From positions 10,582,001-10,646,000 of the forward strand of contig NZ_LT629758.1 in NCBI RefSeq assembly GCF_900104725.1: a stretch of 64,000 bases of DNA, written 5' to 3'. Both the position numbers and the translations under genes were made by a program. The notes beneath the pieces are model-generated. The model was not told the DNA's origin, made no database searches, and was given only the letters and a program-made list of their open reading frames with translations. This document shows positions 1-8,951 of the stretch, piece by piece (position 1 is the first letter of the stretch; each line of letters begins with the position of its first letter). This DNA is from Actinoplanes derwentensis. GTDB taxonomy: Bacteria > Actinomycetota > Actinomycetes > Mycobacteriales > Micromonosporaceae.

Positions 1-386
<386 letters not shown>

Positions 387-467
387 TCATCGAAGCCGAT
401 CGAAACGCTACCGATACCTTCCGGAAACTTCAATCGATGAGTCGTGATCAGCGCAGGATATGACGCT

Positions 468-480
468 CCGAAACTTTCGG
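468..480. promoter_or_regulatory. 13-bp perfect palindrome CCGAAACTTTCGG upstream of the xylanase gene
   Basis: The sequence is CCGAAA-C-TTTCGG, a perfect inverted repeat 118 bp upstream of the xylanase start and just past the HPr stop codon. A degenerate relative (GGAAACTTCAATCG) begins at 423. From memory, GAAAxTTTC-type boxes are described in front of streptomycete xylanase genes; a link to xylanase control here is inference. Confidence 0.55.
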
Positions 481-482
481 GC

Positions 483-743
483 TCAATCCGCGGTACGAAG
501 CACCTCGGCGACCGCTTCGGCCGCTCCGGGAGCGTCGTCGCCGTCGGCGTGGACGGTGACCGTGGTACCGGCCGGGGCGTTCAGTGACATCAGGCGCAGG
601 GCGCTGCGCGCCGGAGCGGACCGCTCGCCGACCCGGATCTCGACGGTCGCCGTGAACGCCGCGGCGGCCCGGACCACCTCACCGGCCGGCCGGGCGTGCA
701 GCGCCGCCGGCAGCACGACCGCGATCTCAGAACTTTCCGACAT
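483..743 (-). CDS. HPr-family phosphocarrier protein
   Basis: This 86-residue protein is the size of a free HPr. It passes phosphate from PTS enzyme I to an EIIA-type acceptor, probably the DhaM protein encoded just upstream. The active-site motif L-H-A-R-P carries His16, the residue phosphorylated in HPr; the segment RSALRLMSLNAPAG matches the region around the regulatory serine loop. The ATG at 743 lies inside the end of dhaM (17-nt overlap), so the two are translationally coupled. In E. coli DhaM the EIIA and HPr-like domains are one polypeptide; here they are separate, overlapping genes. It could also serve the general PTS. Confidence 0.88.
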   Translation of the reverse strand: MSESSEIAVVLPAALHARPAGEVVRAAAAFTATVEIRVGERSAPARSALRLMSLNAPAGTTVTVHADGDDAPGAAEAVAEVLRTAD

Positions 744-1113
744 CACGGGCCTCCCGGGCGGCGTCGGCGACCATGGTCTGATCGGCACCGGTTGACGCGA
801 TGACGGCGGCGGCGACCGCGCCCTCGACGAACGGCGCGTCCACCAGCAGCGGACCGGGCGGCAGGTCGTCCAGAACGGCGCGGGCGGTGAGGACGGCACT
901 GCCCAGGTCGGCGAGGATCACGACTCCGGCCCCGGTGTCGGCGCGGGCGACCGCCGCCGCGATCAGGTCGAAACTGGTGCCGAGCGAGCCGTCCTCGGTG
1001 CCGCCGGCCGTCTCCACCCGCACGTCGTCACCCGCGACCTGACCGAGCAGATCACGCAACCCCGAGGCCAGCGATCCACTGTGTGACACGAGCACGATCC
1101 CCACGTACGACAT
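727..1113 (-). CDS. dhaM: PTS-dependent dihydroxyacetone kinase, phosphotransferase subunit DhaM (EIIA-type)
   Basis: A 128-residue single-domain DhaM that hands phosphate to the ADP held on DhaL, so that DhaK-bound dihydroxyacetone is phosphorylated. The N-terminus YVGIVLVSHS places the phosphorylated histidine at residue 11, as in mannose-type EIIA domains. GGTEDGSLGTS and VVILADLGSAVLT are the other conserved loops. The HPr and enzyme-I-like parts present in E. coli DhaM are absent; HPr is the next, overlapping gene and enzyme I must be encoded elsewhere. The gene starts with ATG at 1113 and is transcribed away from dhaKL across a 94-bp spacer. Confidence 0.92.
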   Translation of the reverse strand: MSYVGIVLVSHSGSLASGLRDLLGQVAGDDVRVETAGGTEDGSLGTSFDLIAAAVARADTGAGVVILADLGSAVLTARAVLDDLPPGPLLVDAPFVEGAVAAAVIASTGADQTMVADAAREARDVGKF

Positions 1114-1158
1114 AGGTTCTGATCGTAGTCACCGAAAGCCTTGGCCGAATCGCTGTGC

Positions 1159-1189
1159 GCGACGATGCTGGGACCCGGGGCATCGTCGC
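1159..1189. promoter_or_regulatory. 10-bp inverted repeat in the dhaM/dhaK divergent spacer
   Basis: GCGACGATGC and GCATCGTCGC are exact reverse complements separated by 11 nt, ending 18 nt before the dhaK GTG start. The position fits either an operator or an RNA hairpin in the dhaK leader. No regulator gene of the DhaS/DhaR type is adjacent. Confidence 0.45.
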
Positions 1190-1207
1190 CCGTGGAAGGA
1201 GCAGGTC

Positions 1208-2206
1208 GTGAAGAAGTTCGTCAACGATCCCGCCGACGTGGTGGCCGAGGCCCTCGCCGGCTTTGCCGCCGCCCATCCGGAGCTGCGTGTCGACGCGGCC
1301 GAACAGTTCGTGGCCAGGGCGGACGTGCCCCGGCCGGGCAAGGTGGCGCTGGTCTCCGGCGGCGGTTCGGGGCATGAGCCGTTGCACGCCGGTTTTGTCG
1401 GCGCCGGGATGCTGGACGCGGCCTGTCCGGGCGAGATCTTCACCTCGCCGGTGCCGGACCAGATCCTGGCCGCGACGAAAGCGGTCGACGGTGGTGCGGG
1501 CGTGGTGCACGTGGTGAAGAACTACACCGGCGACGTGATGAACTTCCAGATGGCCGCCGAACTGGCCGCCGACGAGGGCATCACCGTGGAGACGGTGCTG
1601 GTCGACGACGACGTGGCGGTGCTGGACTCGACGTGGACCGCGGGCCGTCGCGGCACCGGCGCCACCCTGCTGGTGGAGAAGATCGCCGGAGCGCTGGCCG
1701 AGGAGGGTGGCAAACTGGCCGAGGTGGCGGCGATCGGGCGCGAGGTGAACACGGCGTCGGCGTCGTTCGCGTACGCGCTGACCGCCGGCACCACCCCGGC
1801 CGCCGGGCGCCCCGGTTTCGACCTGCCGGACGACGAGATCGAGGCGGGTGTCGGCATCCACGGCGAGCCGGGCCGCCGCCGGGAGAAACTGCGCCCGGCC
1901 CGCGACCTGGTCCGCTCCGCTCTGGACGCGATCCTCGAGGCCAAACCCATCGCCCGGGACGACCAGGTGATCGTGCTGGTCAACGGCCTCGGCGCGACCC
2001 CGCTGATCGAGCTGTACCTGGTCTACGGCGAGGTCGTCACGGTGTTGGCCGAGCGTGGGGTCCGGATCAGCCGCCGGCTGGTCGGCAACTACGTGACAAG
2101 CCTCGACATGGCCGGCCTGTCGATCACGGTGACCCGGGTGACCGGCGAGATGCTGCGACTGTGGGACGCCCCGGTGCACACGCCCGGCCTGCGGTGGGGC
2201 GCCTGA
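1208..2206 (+). CDS. dhaK: Dihydroxyacetone kinase subunit DhaK
   Basis: The 332-residue substrate-binding subunit of the PTS-dependent dihydroxyacetone kinase. His218 in GVGIHGEPG is at the position that in E. coli DhaK binds dihydroxyacetone covalently as a hemiaminal. SGGGSGHEPLHAGFVG is the substrate-pocket loop, and NYTGDVMNF and GRRGTGATLLVEKIAGA are conserved. Start is GTG at 1208 behind GGAAGGAG. The stop is followed after one base by the dhaL start, so the two are co-translated. Product is dihydroxyacetone phosphate, feeding glycolysis. Confidence 0.96.
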   Translation: MKKFVNDPADVVAEALAGFAAAHPELRVDAAEQFVARADVPRPGKVALVSGGGSGHEPLHAGFVGAGMLDAACPGEIFTSPVPDQILAATKAVDGGAGVVHVVKNYTGDVMNFQMAAELAADEGITVETVLVDDDVAVLDSTWTAGRRGTGATLLVEKIAGALAEEGGKLAEVAAIGREVNTASASFAYALTAGTTPAAGRPGFDLPDDEIEAGVGIHGEPGRRREKLRPARDLVRSALDAILEAKPIARDDQVIVLVNGLGATPLIELYLVYGEVVTVLAERGVRISRRLVGNYVTSLDMAGLSITVTRVTGEMLRLWDAPVHTPGLRWGA

Positions 2207-2207
2207 C

Positions 2208-2834
2208 GTGGACGTCGCCCTCGCCACGGCCTGGCTGCGGGCCGCCGCCGCTGCCGTCGTCGACGACACCGACGAACTGACGAGACTGGACGCCGCGATC
2301 GGCGACGGCGACCACGGTGTCAACATGCGGCGCGGGTTCACCGCGGTCACCGCGGTCCTGGACGGCACCGAGTTCACCGGCGTGGGCGAGGTGTTCGTCA
2401 AAGCCGGCGGCACCCTGATCTCGAAGGTGGGCGGCGCGTCCGGTCCGCTCTACGGCAGTGCCTTCCGGGCCGTCGGCAAGGCGCTGCCACCCGGTGCCCA
2501 GGTCCGGCCCACCGACCTGGTGACGGCGTTGCGTGCCGGGCTGGAGGCGGTGCGCCGCCTCGGCGGGGCGGTGGCCGGCGACAAGACGCTGGTGGACGCG
2601 TTCGGGCCGGCGGTGGCCGCCTTCGAGGAGGCGGTGCTCGGCGGGGCCGGGCTGCCCGAGGCGGCGGCCGGTGCGGCCCGGGCGGCCGGCGACGGGGCCC
2701 GGAACACCGTCGCCTTGACCGCGCGCAAGGGCCGGGCGTCCTACCTGGGCGAGCGCAGTGCCGGTCACCAGGACCCGGGCGCCACCTCGACGTGGCTGAT
2801 CTTCCAGGCCCTGGCCGACGTGACGGCTCCCTGA
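2208..2834 (+). CDS. dhaL: Dihydroxyacetone kinase ADP-binding subunit DhaL
   Basis: A 208-residue all-helical subunit holding ADP as a cofactor that is rephosphorylated by DhaM. The motif AAIGDGDHGVNMRRG carries the three metal-binding aspartates (D-G-D-H-G-x-N-M). GGASGPLYGSAF and TARKGRASYLGERSAGHQDPGA are the nucleotide-lid loops typical of DhaL. Start is GTG at 2208, one base after the dhaK stop. With dhaK, dhaM and HPr this makes a complete transfer chain except for enzyme I. Confidence 0.96.
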   Translation: MDVALATAWLRAAAAAVVDDTDELTRLDAAIGDGDHGVNMRRGFTAVTAVLDGTEFTGVGEVFVKAGGTLISKVGGASGPLYGSAFRAVGKALPPGAQVRPTDLVTALRAGLEAVRRLGGAVAGDKTLVDAFGPAVAAFEEAVLGGAGLPEAAAGAARAAGDGARNTVALTARKGRASYLGERSAGHQDPGATSTWLIFQALADVTAP

Positions 2835-2906
2835 GCCCCAGCTGCCCCAGCTGTCAATCGGGTGTTGTCGGTCCCGGATCACCCGGATGGGCGACAGACT
2901 ACGAGG

Positions 2907-4475
2907 ATGGGGCTGAGTGGGGTTTTCGATGACCGGTCGCTGCGGACGAAGATCGGCGCCGCCGCGATGACCGCCACGGTGAGCGGTCTGATCGTCGGCG
3001 CGGTGGCGATCAGTACCGTCTACGACCTCAACGATCACGCCGCGGCGGTACAGCGGCAGTCGATCGCAGTCCAGTCCGCGGTCGGATCGTTCGGGCGCAA
3101 CATCGAGGCGTACGTCGGCGGGGTGTCGGCGGTCCAGCTCTATCCGGCCATTGCCAAGGACATCCAGGCCGGGATGGCGGTCAACCAGAAAGCCGTGGAG
3201 ACCGCGCTGGCCGATCTGAAGTCCGCCCTGCCCGGTGACGCGGTCGTCGCCAAGTCGGAGGAGGACTGGGCGGCGTTCCTGGACCAGCTGGCCGTCGACG
3301 TGCGCGGAGCCTCGCCTGCCGAACTGGCCAAGGCGCTGGACGACTACAACACCCTGCACACCGCGCTCAGCGACGACCAGGAGGCGCTGAAGGAGCAGAC
3401 GACGGCTGTCGTCGAGGCGCGGATCGTCGAGGCCGAGACGTCCGGCCGGCACGCGGCGTACCTGGTGGCGGGCCTGTTGCTGGTGGGCATGGTGCTGAGT
3501 CTGCTGATCGGTTTCCAGGTGGCCGGGCGGGTGCGCGAGACGGTGCGGTCGGTGGGCCGGATCGCGGAAGGGCTGGCCGAGGGCGACCTGACCCGGACCT
3601 CCGGGGTGCGCAGTCAGGACGAGATCGGCCGGATGGCCGCCTCCCTGGACCAGGGGATGGCCCGGCTGCGGGACGACATCGTGCACCTGGCCGGGAGTGT
3701 CGGCACCCTGCAGGACTCGGCGGGCCGGCTCAGTTCGGTCTCCGGTTCGGTGAGCGCGGCCGCCACCGAGGCGTCCAGCCAGGCCGGCACGGTCGCGCTG
3801 GCCGCCGACGCGGTCTCCAGCAACCTGCAGATCGTCTCGGCCGGGTCGCAGGAGATGGGTTCGGCGATCCGCGACATCAGCGTCTCCACGTCGGAGGCGA
3901 CCGAGGTGGCCGCGCAGGCGGTCCGGGTCGCGGCGGAGACCAACGCGATCGTGGCCCGGCTCGGTTCCTCCTCCGAGGAGATCTTCACCGTGGTCAAGGT
4001 GATCACCAGCATCGCCGAGCAGACGAACCTGCTGGCCCTGAACGCGACGATCGAGGCGGCTCGTGCCGGTGAGGTCGGCAAGGGTTTCGCGGTGGTGGCC
4101 GGCGAGGTCAAGGACCTGGCGCAGGAGACCGCGAAGGCGACCGAGGACATCTCCCAGCGGGTGCAGGCGATCCAGGCCGACACCAGCGGGGCGGTGATCG
4201 CGATCGGGGAGATCTCCGAGATCATCGAGCGGATCAACGGCCTGCAGCTGACCATCGCGTCGGCGGTGGAGGAGCAGACCGCGACGACGCAGGAGATGAA
4301 CCGGACCCTGACCGAGGCCGCGAACGGGGCCGGGGACATCGCGGCGACCATCGGGTCGGTGTCGTCGGCGGCGCGGCGCACCACCGAGACCGTCGGCGAG
4401 ACCCGGAGCGCGGCCGACGACCTGTCCGCGACCGCGGCCCAGCTCCAGACGGTGGTCTCCCGGTTCAGGTATTGA
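2907..4475 (+). CDS. Methyl-accepting chemotaxis protein
   Basis: A 522-residue transmembrane chemoreceptor. Two membrane helices (about residues 16-38 and 182-205) bracket a mostly helical extracellular sensor of the four-helix-bundle kind. A HAMP domain follows (about 206-260, with [15 protein letters not shown]), then a cytoplasmic coiled coil with the conserved tip around residue 370 ([19 protein letters not shown]), which binds CheW/CheA. I chose ATG 2907, preceded by ACGAGG, over an in-frame GTG at 2862 that would add 15 unmatched residues before the first helix. No che genes are nearby; ligand unknown. Confidence 0.93.
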   Translation: MGLSGVFDDRSLRTKIGAAAMTATVSGLIVGAVAISTVYDLNDHAAAVQRQSIAVQSAVGSFGRNIEAYVGGVSAVQLYPAIAKDIQAGMAVNQKAVETALADLKSALPGDAVVAKSEEDWAAFLDQLAVDVRGASPAELAKALDDYNTLHTALSDDQEALKEQTTAVVEARIVEAETSGRHAAYLVAGLLLVGMVLSLLIGFQVAGRVRETVRSVGRIAEGLAEGDLTRTSGVRSQDEIGRMAASLDQGMARLRDDIVHLAGSVGTLQDSAGRLSSVSGSVSAAATEASSQAGTVALAADAVSSNLQIVSAGSQEMGSAIRDISVSTSEATEVAAQAVRVAAETNAIVARLGSSSEEIFTVVKVITSIAEQTNLLALNATIEAARAGEVGKGFAVVAGEVKDLAQETAKATEDISQRVQAIQADTSGAVIAIGEISEIIERINGLQLTIASAVEEQTATTQEMNRTLTEAANGAGDIAATIGSVSSAARRTTETVGETRSAADDLSATAAQLQTVVSRFRY

Positions 4476-4506
4476 TAGCCGCGGTTACCCCTGGCAGGGT
4501 GGGAGC

Positions 4507-5163
4507 ATGTACCCGCCTGAGCCCTGGCACCTGCGCGGACAGATGTACCTCTCGATCTTCCTGGTCCCCCGGCGGGACATGCCGGCGCTGGATCCGGTCG
4601 TGGGCGCCGCGATGCGCCCGGTCACGGTCGGTGGCCGGATCGCGGCCGGGGCGGCCTGGGTGTCGTACGAACCCGGCGGTGTCCTGCACTACCGGGAGTT
4701 GCTCAGTGCCGTCCTGGTGCACGAGCGCGGCCGTCCCCGGGTGAGCATCACCGACATCTGGGTGGACAGCGCCGTCTCCCGGGAGGGTGGCCGGGGCCTC
4801 TGGGGCATTCCGAAAGAGATGGCCGAGTTCACCCTCGACGCCGAGAACGACCCGCTTGTCGACGCGACGATGACCGAGCCTTCGGTCGCCGCGCTGATCC
4901 GTCTGCGCAAGACGTTGCCGGGCCGGTTCCCGCTGGGCTTCACGGTGGCCCAGGAGCTGGGCGGTCAGGTCCGGCGCACCCCGGTGCGAGGCCGGGGCGG
5001 ATTGCGTACGGCCGACGCGGCGTGGCGCCCCGACCCGGACGGCCCGCTCGGCCACCTGGCCGGCCGCCGTCCGGTGATGAGCCTGGCGATCACCGACTTC
5101 TGGCTGGTCTTCGGCCGCACCGCCGCACAACGGGCCAAGTCCGGGGAGCGCACGCCCCGCTGA
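4507..5163 (+). CDS. Acetoacetate decarboxylase family protein
   Basis: A 218-residue protein of the acetoacetate-decarboxylase fold. The segment GRGLWGIPKEMAEFTLD carries the family's lysine in the Pro-Lys context that forms the Schiff base in true decarboxylases. Other family features are YRELLSAVLVHERGRPRVSI and the C-terminal SLAITDFWLVFG. Many actinobacterial members are uncharacterised and may act on other beta-keto acids or only bind ligands. It stands alone between a chemoreceptor and a membrane protein; the start ATG has GGGAG four bases upstream. Confidence 0.82.
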   Translation: MYPPEPWHLRGQMYLSIFLVPRRDMPALDPVVGAAMRPVTVGGRIAAGAAWVSYEPGGVLHYRELLSAVLVHERGRPRVSITDIWVDSAVSREGGRGLWGIPKEMAEFTLDAENDPLVDATMTEPSVAALIRLRKTLPGRFPLGFTVAQELGGQVRRTPVRGRGGLRTADAAWRPDPDGPLGHLAGRRPVMSLAITDFWLVFGRTAAQRAKSGERTPR

Positions 5164-5219
5164 TCCAGGTCACGCGGGTACGGTTCGCGGGTGAACCGCA
5201 GCCGCCCCGGAGGAGCACG

Positions 5220-6497
5220 ATGAGCGCCGACCACCATTCCCACGCGCACGGCGACCTGCCGTCGTTGCCCGGAGGCCGCCGTGTCACGCTGTTTCTGCTG
5301 GTGCCGGCGGTGCTGCTGACGATCCTCGGGATGCTGCTGCTGTGGCCGCGGGACACCCCGGCGGTGACCGACGGCGCGACCGGCCCGGTGATGACCACCG
5401 GTGAGGTGGTGTCGGTGGCCCGGGTCCAGTGCCCGCCGGTGCCGGCCGGGGACACCCCGGAGGAGAACTGCGGCACCGTCACGGTCCGGCTGGACAGCGG
5501 CGAGGTGATCACCACCGACGTGCCGACCGGTCCGGGCGCCCCGGAGGTGGACACTGGTGACGATCTGACCCTGATGGCGCTCAACGACGAGGCCGGCGCG
5601 GTCAGCTATGCGATCACCGACCACCAGCGGGGCACCGAGCTGTGGATGCTGGGAGCGGTGTTCGCGCTGGCGGTGATCGCGTTCGGCCGGTGGCGGGGCC
5701 TGACCGCGCTGGCCGGACTGGTGGTCACGTTCGGCATCCTGCTCTGGTTCATCGTCCCGGCGATCCTGGACGGCCGGTCGCCGGTGCTGGTGGCGGTGGT
5801 CGGCGCCGCCGCGATCATGCTGATCGTGCTCTATCTGACACACGGGTTGTCGATCACCACGTCGATCGCGGTGGCCGGCACCCTGGCCAGCCTGGCGATC
5901 ACCGCGGTGCTGGCGGCGGTCTCCACCGCCGCCGTGCACCTGACCGGGGTGGCCGACGAGACGTCGAACTTCCTGACCATCACCCACGGCGACGTCAACA
6001 TGCAGGGCCTGCTGCTGGCCGGCATCGTGATCGGCTCGCTGGGGGTGCTCGACGACGTGACCGTCACCCAGTCGGCGACGGTCACCGAGCTGGCCTTGGC
6101 CAATCCGGCGTACGGGTTCCGCCGCCTCTACGGTGCCGCCACCCGGATCGGCCGGGCCCACATCGCCTCGGTGATCAACACGATCGTGCTGGCGTACGCG
6201 GGCGCCTCCCTGCCGTTGATGTTGCTCTTCGCGGCCGGCAACACCCCGGTCGGTGAGGTGCTGACCACTCAGCTGATCGCGCAGGAGCTGGTGCGCAGCG
6301 CGGTCGGCACGATCGGCCTGGTCGCCGCGGTGCCGATTACCACGGCTCTGGCGGCGTGGATGGCCGCCCGGCGGCATCGGCCGGAGGCTCCGGATGCACC
6401 GGATGCTTCCGGGAAGGCTTCAGGAAGGGCTTCCGGGAAGGCGAAGCATCGGGAGCGCCCGGCCGAGGATCCGTGGACGGCGTTCGTGGAACGCTGA
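5220..6497 (+). CDS. YibE/F family membrane protein
   Basis: A 425-residue integral membrane protein. One helix (about residues 22-45) is followed by an extracytoplasmic beta-rich segment (GEVVSVARVQCPPVP to YAITDHQRG) and then seven to eight helices with the family signature NMQGLLLAGIVIGSLGVLDDV, followed by TQSATVTELA. The Lactococcus homologue has been linked to export, but function is not settled. ATG 5220 is preceded by GGAGGAGCACG, so an upstream in-frame extension is rejected. The cytoplasmic tail is Ala/Ser/Lys-rich (SGKASGRASGKAK). It ends 9 bp from the convergent DUF4360 gene. Confidence 0.9.
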   Translation: MSADHHSHAHGDLPSLPGGRRVTLFLLVPAVLLTILGMLLLWPRDTPAVTDGATGPVMTTGEVVSVARVQCPPVPAGDTPEENCGTVTVRLDSGEVITTDVPTGPGAPEVDTGDDLTLMALNDEAGAVSYAITDHQRGTELWMLGAVFALAVIAFGRWRGLTALAGLVVTFGILLWFIVPAILDGRSPVLVAVVGAAAIMLIVLYLTHGLSITTSIAVAGTLASLAITAVLAAVSTAAVHLTGVADETSNFLTITHGDVNMQGLLLAGIVIGSLGVLDDVTVTQSATVTELALANPAYGFRRLYGAATRIGRAHIASVINTIVLAYAGASLPLMLLFAAGNTPVGEVLTTQLIAQELVRSAVGTIGLVAAVPITTALAAWMAARRHRPEAPDAPDASGKASGRASGKAKHRERPAEDPWTAFVER

Positions 6498-6506
6498 GAC
6501 CAGGGT

Positions 6507-7148
6507 TCAGCACTTCTGCCAGACGACCCGGTAGAGAGTGCTCAGCGAGGCGTCGGTCGAGTCCATGGTCAGGAAGTTGGTGTGCTTCTTGGCGTCCGAG
6601 GTGCCCCGGTTCACCCGCAGCTCGGTGTTGATGTTGAGGTAGCGGCGTTCCCCGCACGGCAGGAAGCTCGTCGCGGCGATGGCCACCTTGTCGGTACGCT
6701 GCCAGGAGTCCTCGATCGGGCCCTTGAAATCGTGGGTGCTGCGCGTGGTGTTCGAATGCCCCTGGAAGTAGTAACTGGCGATCTGCTGGCCGCGGGCGCC
6801 GGGCTTCAGGCTCGCGTACCCGCGGTAATCGGCGCTGGCGATGGCGAACGTGAATCCGCCGGGCACCCGGATGTCGAGACCGAGCTGGCAGTTCTTGCGG
6901 AAGTCCAGTGGATTCGCCTTCGGCCCGACCGAGGCGGTGTACTCCGAATAGCTGACCGTGAACGCGGTGTTGTCCGGCGAGACCTGGACGTCGGCGCTGT
7001 TCTCCGGGCAGCCGGAGCCGTTCACCGACACCACGTCGATCACCATCATCTTGTCCGGCTTCGGGGCCGCGTCCGGCGCGGCCTGAACTGGAGCGGACAT
7101 CGCGAGTGCGCCGAGAAGTGCTGTTCCGGCGGTCATCGAACGCAACAT
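6507..7148 (-). CDS. DUF4360 secreted protein
   Basis: A 213-residue exported protein of unknown function. ATG 7148 follows a run of seven G on its strand that serves as ribosome binding site. A signal peptide ends at APVQA-AP. The mature part matches DUF4360: VVSVNGSGCPENSADV, FTVSYSEYTASVG, DFRKNCQLGL, YYFQGHSNTTRS and a C-terminal VVWQKC. Four cysteines (in SGCP, KNCQ, PCGE, QKC) suggest disulphides. Members are common in streptomycetes and in fungi. No neighbour points to a role. Confidence 0.88.
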   Translation of the reverse strand: MLRSMTAGTALLGALAMSAPVQAAPDAAPKPDKMMVIDVVSVNGSGCPENSADVQVSPDNTAFTVSYSEYTASVGPKANPLDFRKNCQLGLDIRVPGGFTFAIASADYRGYASLKPGARGQQIASYYFQGHSNTTRSTHDFKGPIEDSWQRTDKVAIAATSFLPCGERRYLNINTELRVNRGTSDAKKHTNFLTMDSTDASLSTLYRVVWQKC

Positions 7149-7415
7149 GAGAATTCCCCCCGTTGGGTTTCGCATTCCTTTTCCTGAAGCATTCTCGGCT
7201 CGCTGGAAGGCTCGCTGGAAAAAGGATCCGAAGAATTGTTTACTCGATAACCCTAGCGATTTCGGGAACTGTCGGAAGCAGGGCGCGGAACAGCCGTACC
7301 AGAGTGCGGACAACACGGCCATTCGGCCGGATCTGCGCAAACGCCGCCCATGCCCTCACGGGGTGTGCTACGTCCGCCCTCGCCGGTTTCGTCGGCCCTC
7401 GCCGGGCGTGCCGGG

Positions 7416-8951
7416 TCAGAGCAGGCCGGGCAGGGCCAGCAGGGTCATGCCGAGGCCGGCCACCACGATCACGGCCGCGGTCGCGGTCGGCAGGCGCCGG
7501 GTCAGCAGGGTGTTCCATCGGCCGGCGCCCAGCCGGTGCAGGCGCTCACCCCAGTGCGCGAGGGCGAAACCGAGGCCGGTGAGGGTGGCGGCCAGGCCGA
7601 TGCCGTAGGCCAGCACCAGCAGCACGCCGTACCAGGCCCGGCCGAGTGCCGCCGCGCCGAGCAGGACCACCACCGCGGACGGGCTGGGGGACAGGCCGCC
7701 GGCGAAACCCATCGCCAGCATGGTGCGCACGCGTAACGGCTGGTCCGGATCGGGCACGTGATGGACGTGCGAGTGACCGCCATGGCTGTGCACATGCGGC
7801 GTGTCATGGGCGTGGGCGTGCTCGTGATCATGCGGATGCGGATGCGGGTGTGGGTGTGGGTGTGGGTGTGGGTGTGGGTGCGAATGTCCCGCGGGCACCA
7901 GATGACCGTGATCGTGGTGCTGGTGAGCGCGCATCCGGTGGACGGCCTGGTGCAGCAGGTGGCCCCCGACCAGCATGACCACGATCCCGCTGACCAGCCG
8001 CAGCCACCCGTACAGCAGATCCGGTGCGAGCTGCAGAGACGTGGCGAAGACGATGCCGAGCGCGAGCACCCCGAGCGTGTGGGTGACGGCCACCGTCCCG
8101 GCCACCGTCAGGGCGTGCCCCAGGCGTCCCCGGGACCCGATCAGATAGGCCGCCATGATCGTCTTGCCGTGGCCCGGGGCGACGGCGTGCAGGCCGCCGA
8201 GTGCCACCGCGATCAGCAGAGCCAGCAGTCCGATGCCCAGGGTCAGCTGCGGATGCCCGATCAGGCCGGTGAACCAGGCGGTGAGCCGATCGGTGCCCTG
8301 TGCCGGGGCCATCCCGCCGGCCGTGAGCGGCGAGACGGCCGCCGGGCCGCCGGGCCGCACACTGAGGGTCGCGGACCGCACGTCGGAGGAGACCGCACCG
8401 GCCGGGTACGCGGTGAGCAGCGCGCTGACACTGTCGGCGGGAACGTCGGCCTGGGTGATGGTGTAACGGTCGCCGACGGCGGTGATCTCCCGCCAGCCGA
8501 GCCGGTCGGCGTACAGCGACGTGCGGTAGCCGACCGTCGTCGCGGCGGTGATCCGCACGTCGGCGTGCAGCACGCAGCGCAGCCGCAGGGTGGTGAGCCC
8601 ACCGGTGCTCGCCGGGAACGTCAGCCCGGCCGGTCTCCCGGTGAGGCGGAGGTCCCGGCCGCCGACGGCCACCGTGCCGGCCGCGGCTGCCGCCGCGCAC
8701 GTGCGCTCGGCGTAGGCGTCGTTCTCGGCCGGCGACCCGGTCCCGTCCTGGTCGGTGTCGATCTCGTTGGCGCGTGCCTGGTAGGTGGGGATCTCGGCGA
8801 GGTCGAGCACGAAGTCGACGTCCACGCCGGTGCCGGTGACGCGCAGCCCGGAATATTGGTTGGTGGTGAAGTTGCCGAGCGGATGGGCCTGGGCCGGGGT
8901 GCCGGTCGCCAGCGCGCCCAGCACACCGAGGGCCAGAGCGATGCGGATCAT
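7416..8951 (-). CDS. NicO/RcnA-type nickel-cobalt exporter with N-terminal extracellular domain and His-rich loop
   Basis: A 511-residue membrane protein. A signal peptide ends at AQA-HPLGNFTTNQYSGL. An extracellular domain of about 200 residues follows, then a six-helix NicO core (LGGLHAVAPGHGKTIMAAYLIG and GFAGGLSPSPSAVVVLLGA are its signature loops). Between them lies a very His-rich cytoplasmic loop with eight His-Pro pairs and many His-Asp/His-Glu/His-Ala pairs. RcnA-type proteins export Ni and Co ions, and His-rich loops are typical. Its ATG overlaps the stop of the TPR gene upstream by 4 nt (ATGA), so they are coupled. A divergent DUF4331 gene completes the cluster. Confidence 0.87.
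   Translation of the reverse strand: MIRIALALGVLGALATGTPAQAHPLGNFTTNQYSGLRVTGTGVDVDFVLDLAEIPTYQARANEIDTDQDGTGSPAENDAYAERTCAAAAAAGTVAVGGRDLRLTGRPAGLTFPASTGGLTTLRLRCVLHADVRITAATTVGYRTSLYADRLGWREITAVGDRYTITQADVPADSVSALLTAYPAGAVSSDVRSATLSVRPGGPAAVSPLTAGGMAPAQGTDRLTAWFTGLIGHPQLTLGIGLLALLIAVALGGLHAVAPGHGKTIMAAYLIGSRGRLGHALTVAGTVAVTHTLGVLALGIVFATSLQLAPDLLYGWLRLVSGIVVMLVGGHLLHQAVHRMRAHQHHDHGHLVPAGHSHPHPHPHPHPHPHPHPHDHEHAHAHDTPHVHSHGGHSHVHHVPDPDQPLRVRTMLAMGFAGGLSPSPSAVVVLLGAAALGRAWYGVLLVLAYGIGLAATLTGLGFALAHWGERLHRLGAGRWNTLLTRRLPTATAAVIVVAGLGMTLLALPGLL
7831..7882. repeat. Hexanucleotide tandem repeat inside the exporter gene
   Basis: On the + strand five perfect GTGTGG units follow three GCGGAT-like units. 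In the coding direction this gives consecutive His-Pro codons. All units are 6 bp, so copy-number change would stay in frame and only alter loop length. Confidence 0.9.

Noticed and set aside
1052..3686. Two long minus-strand frames opposite dhaK, dhaL and the chemoreceptor
   Set aside because: They overlap three well-supported + strand genes and have shadow-like composition.
7831..7882. Hexamer repeat considered as part of a CRISPR or minisatellite locus
   Set aside because: It is continuous with the exporter reading frame and encodes His-Pro; there are no spacers.
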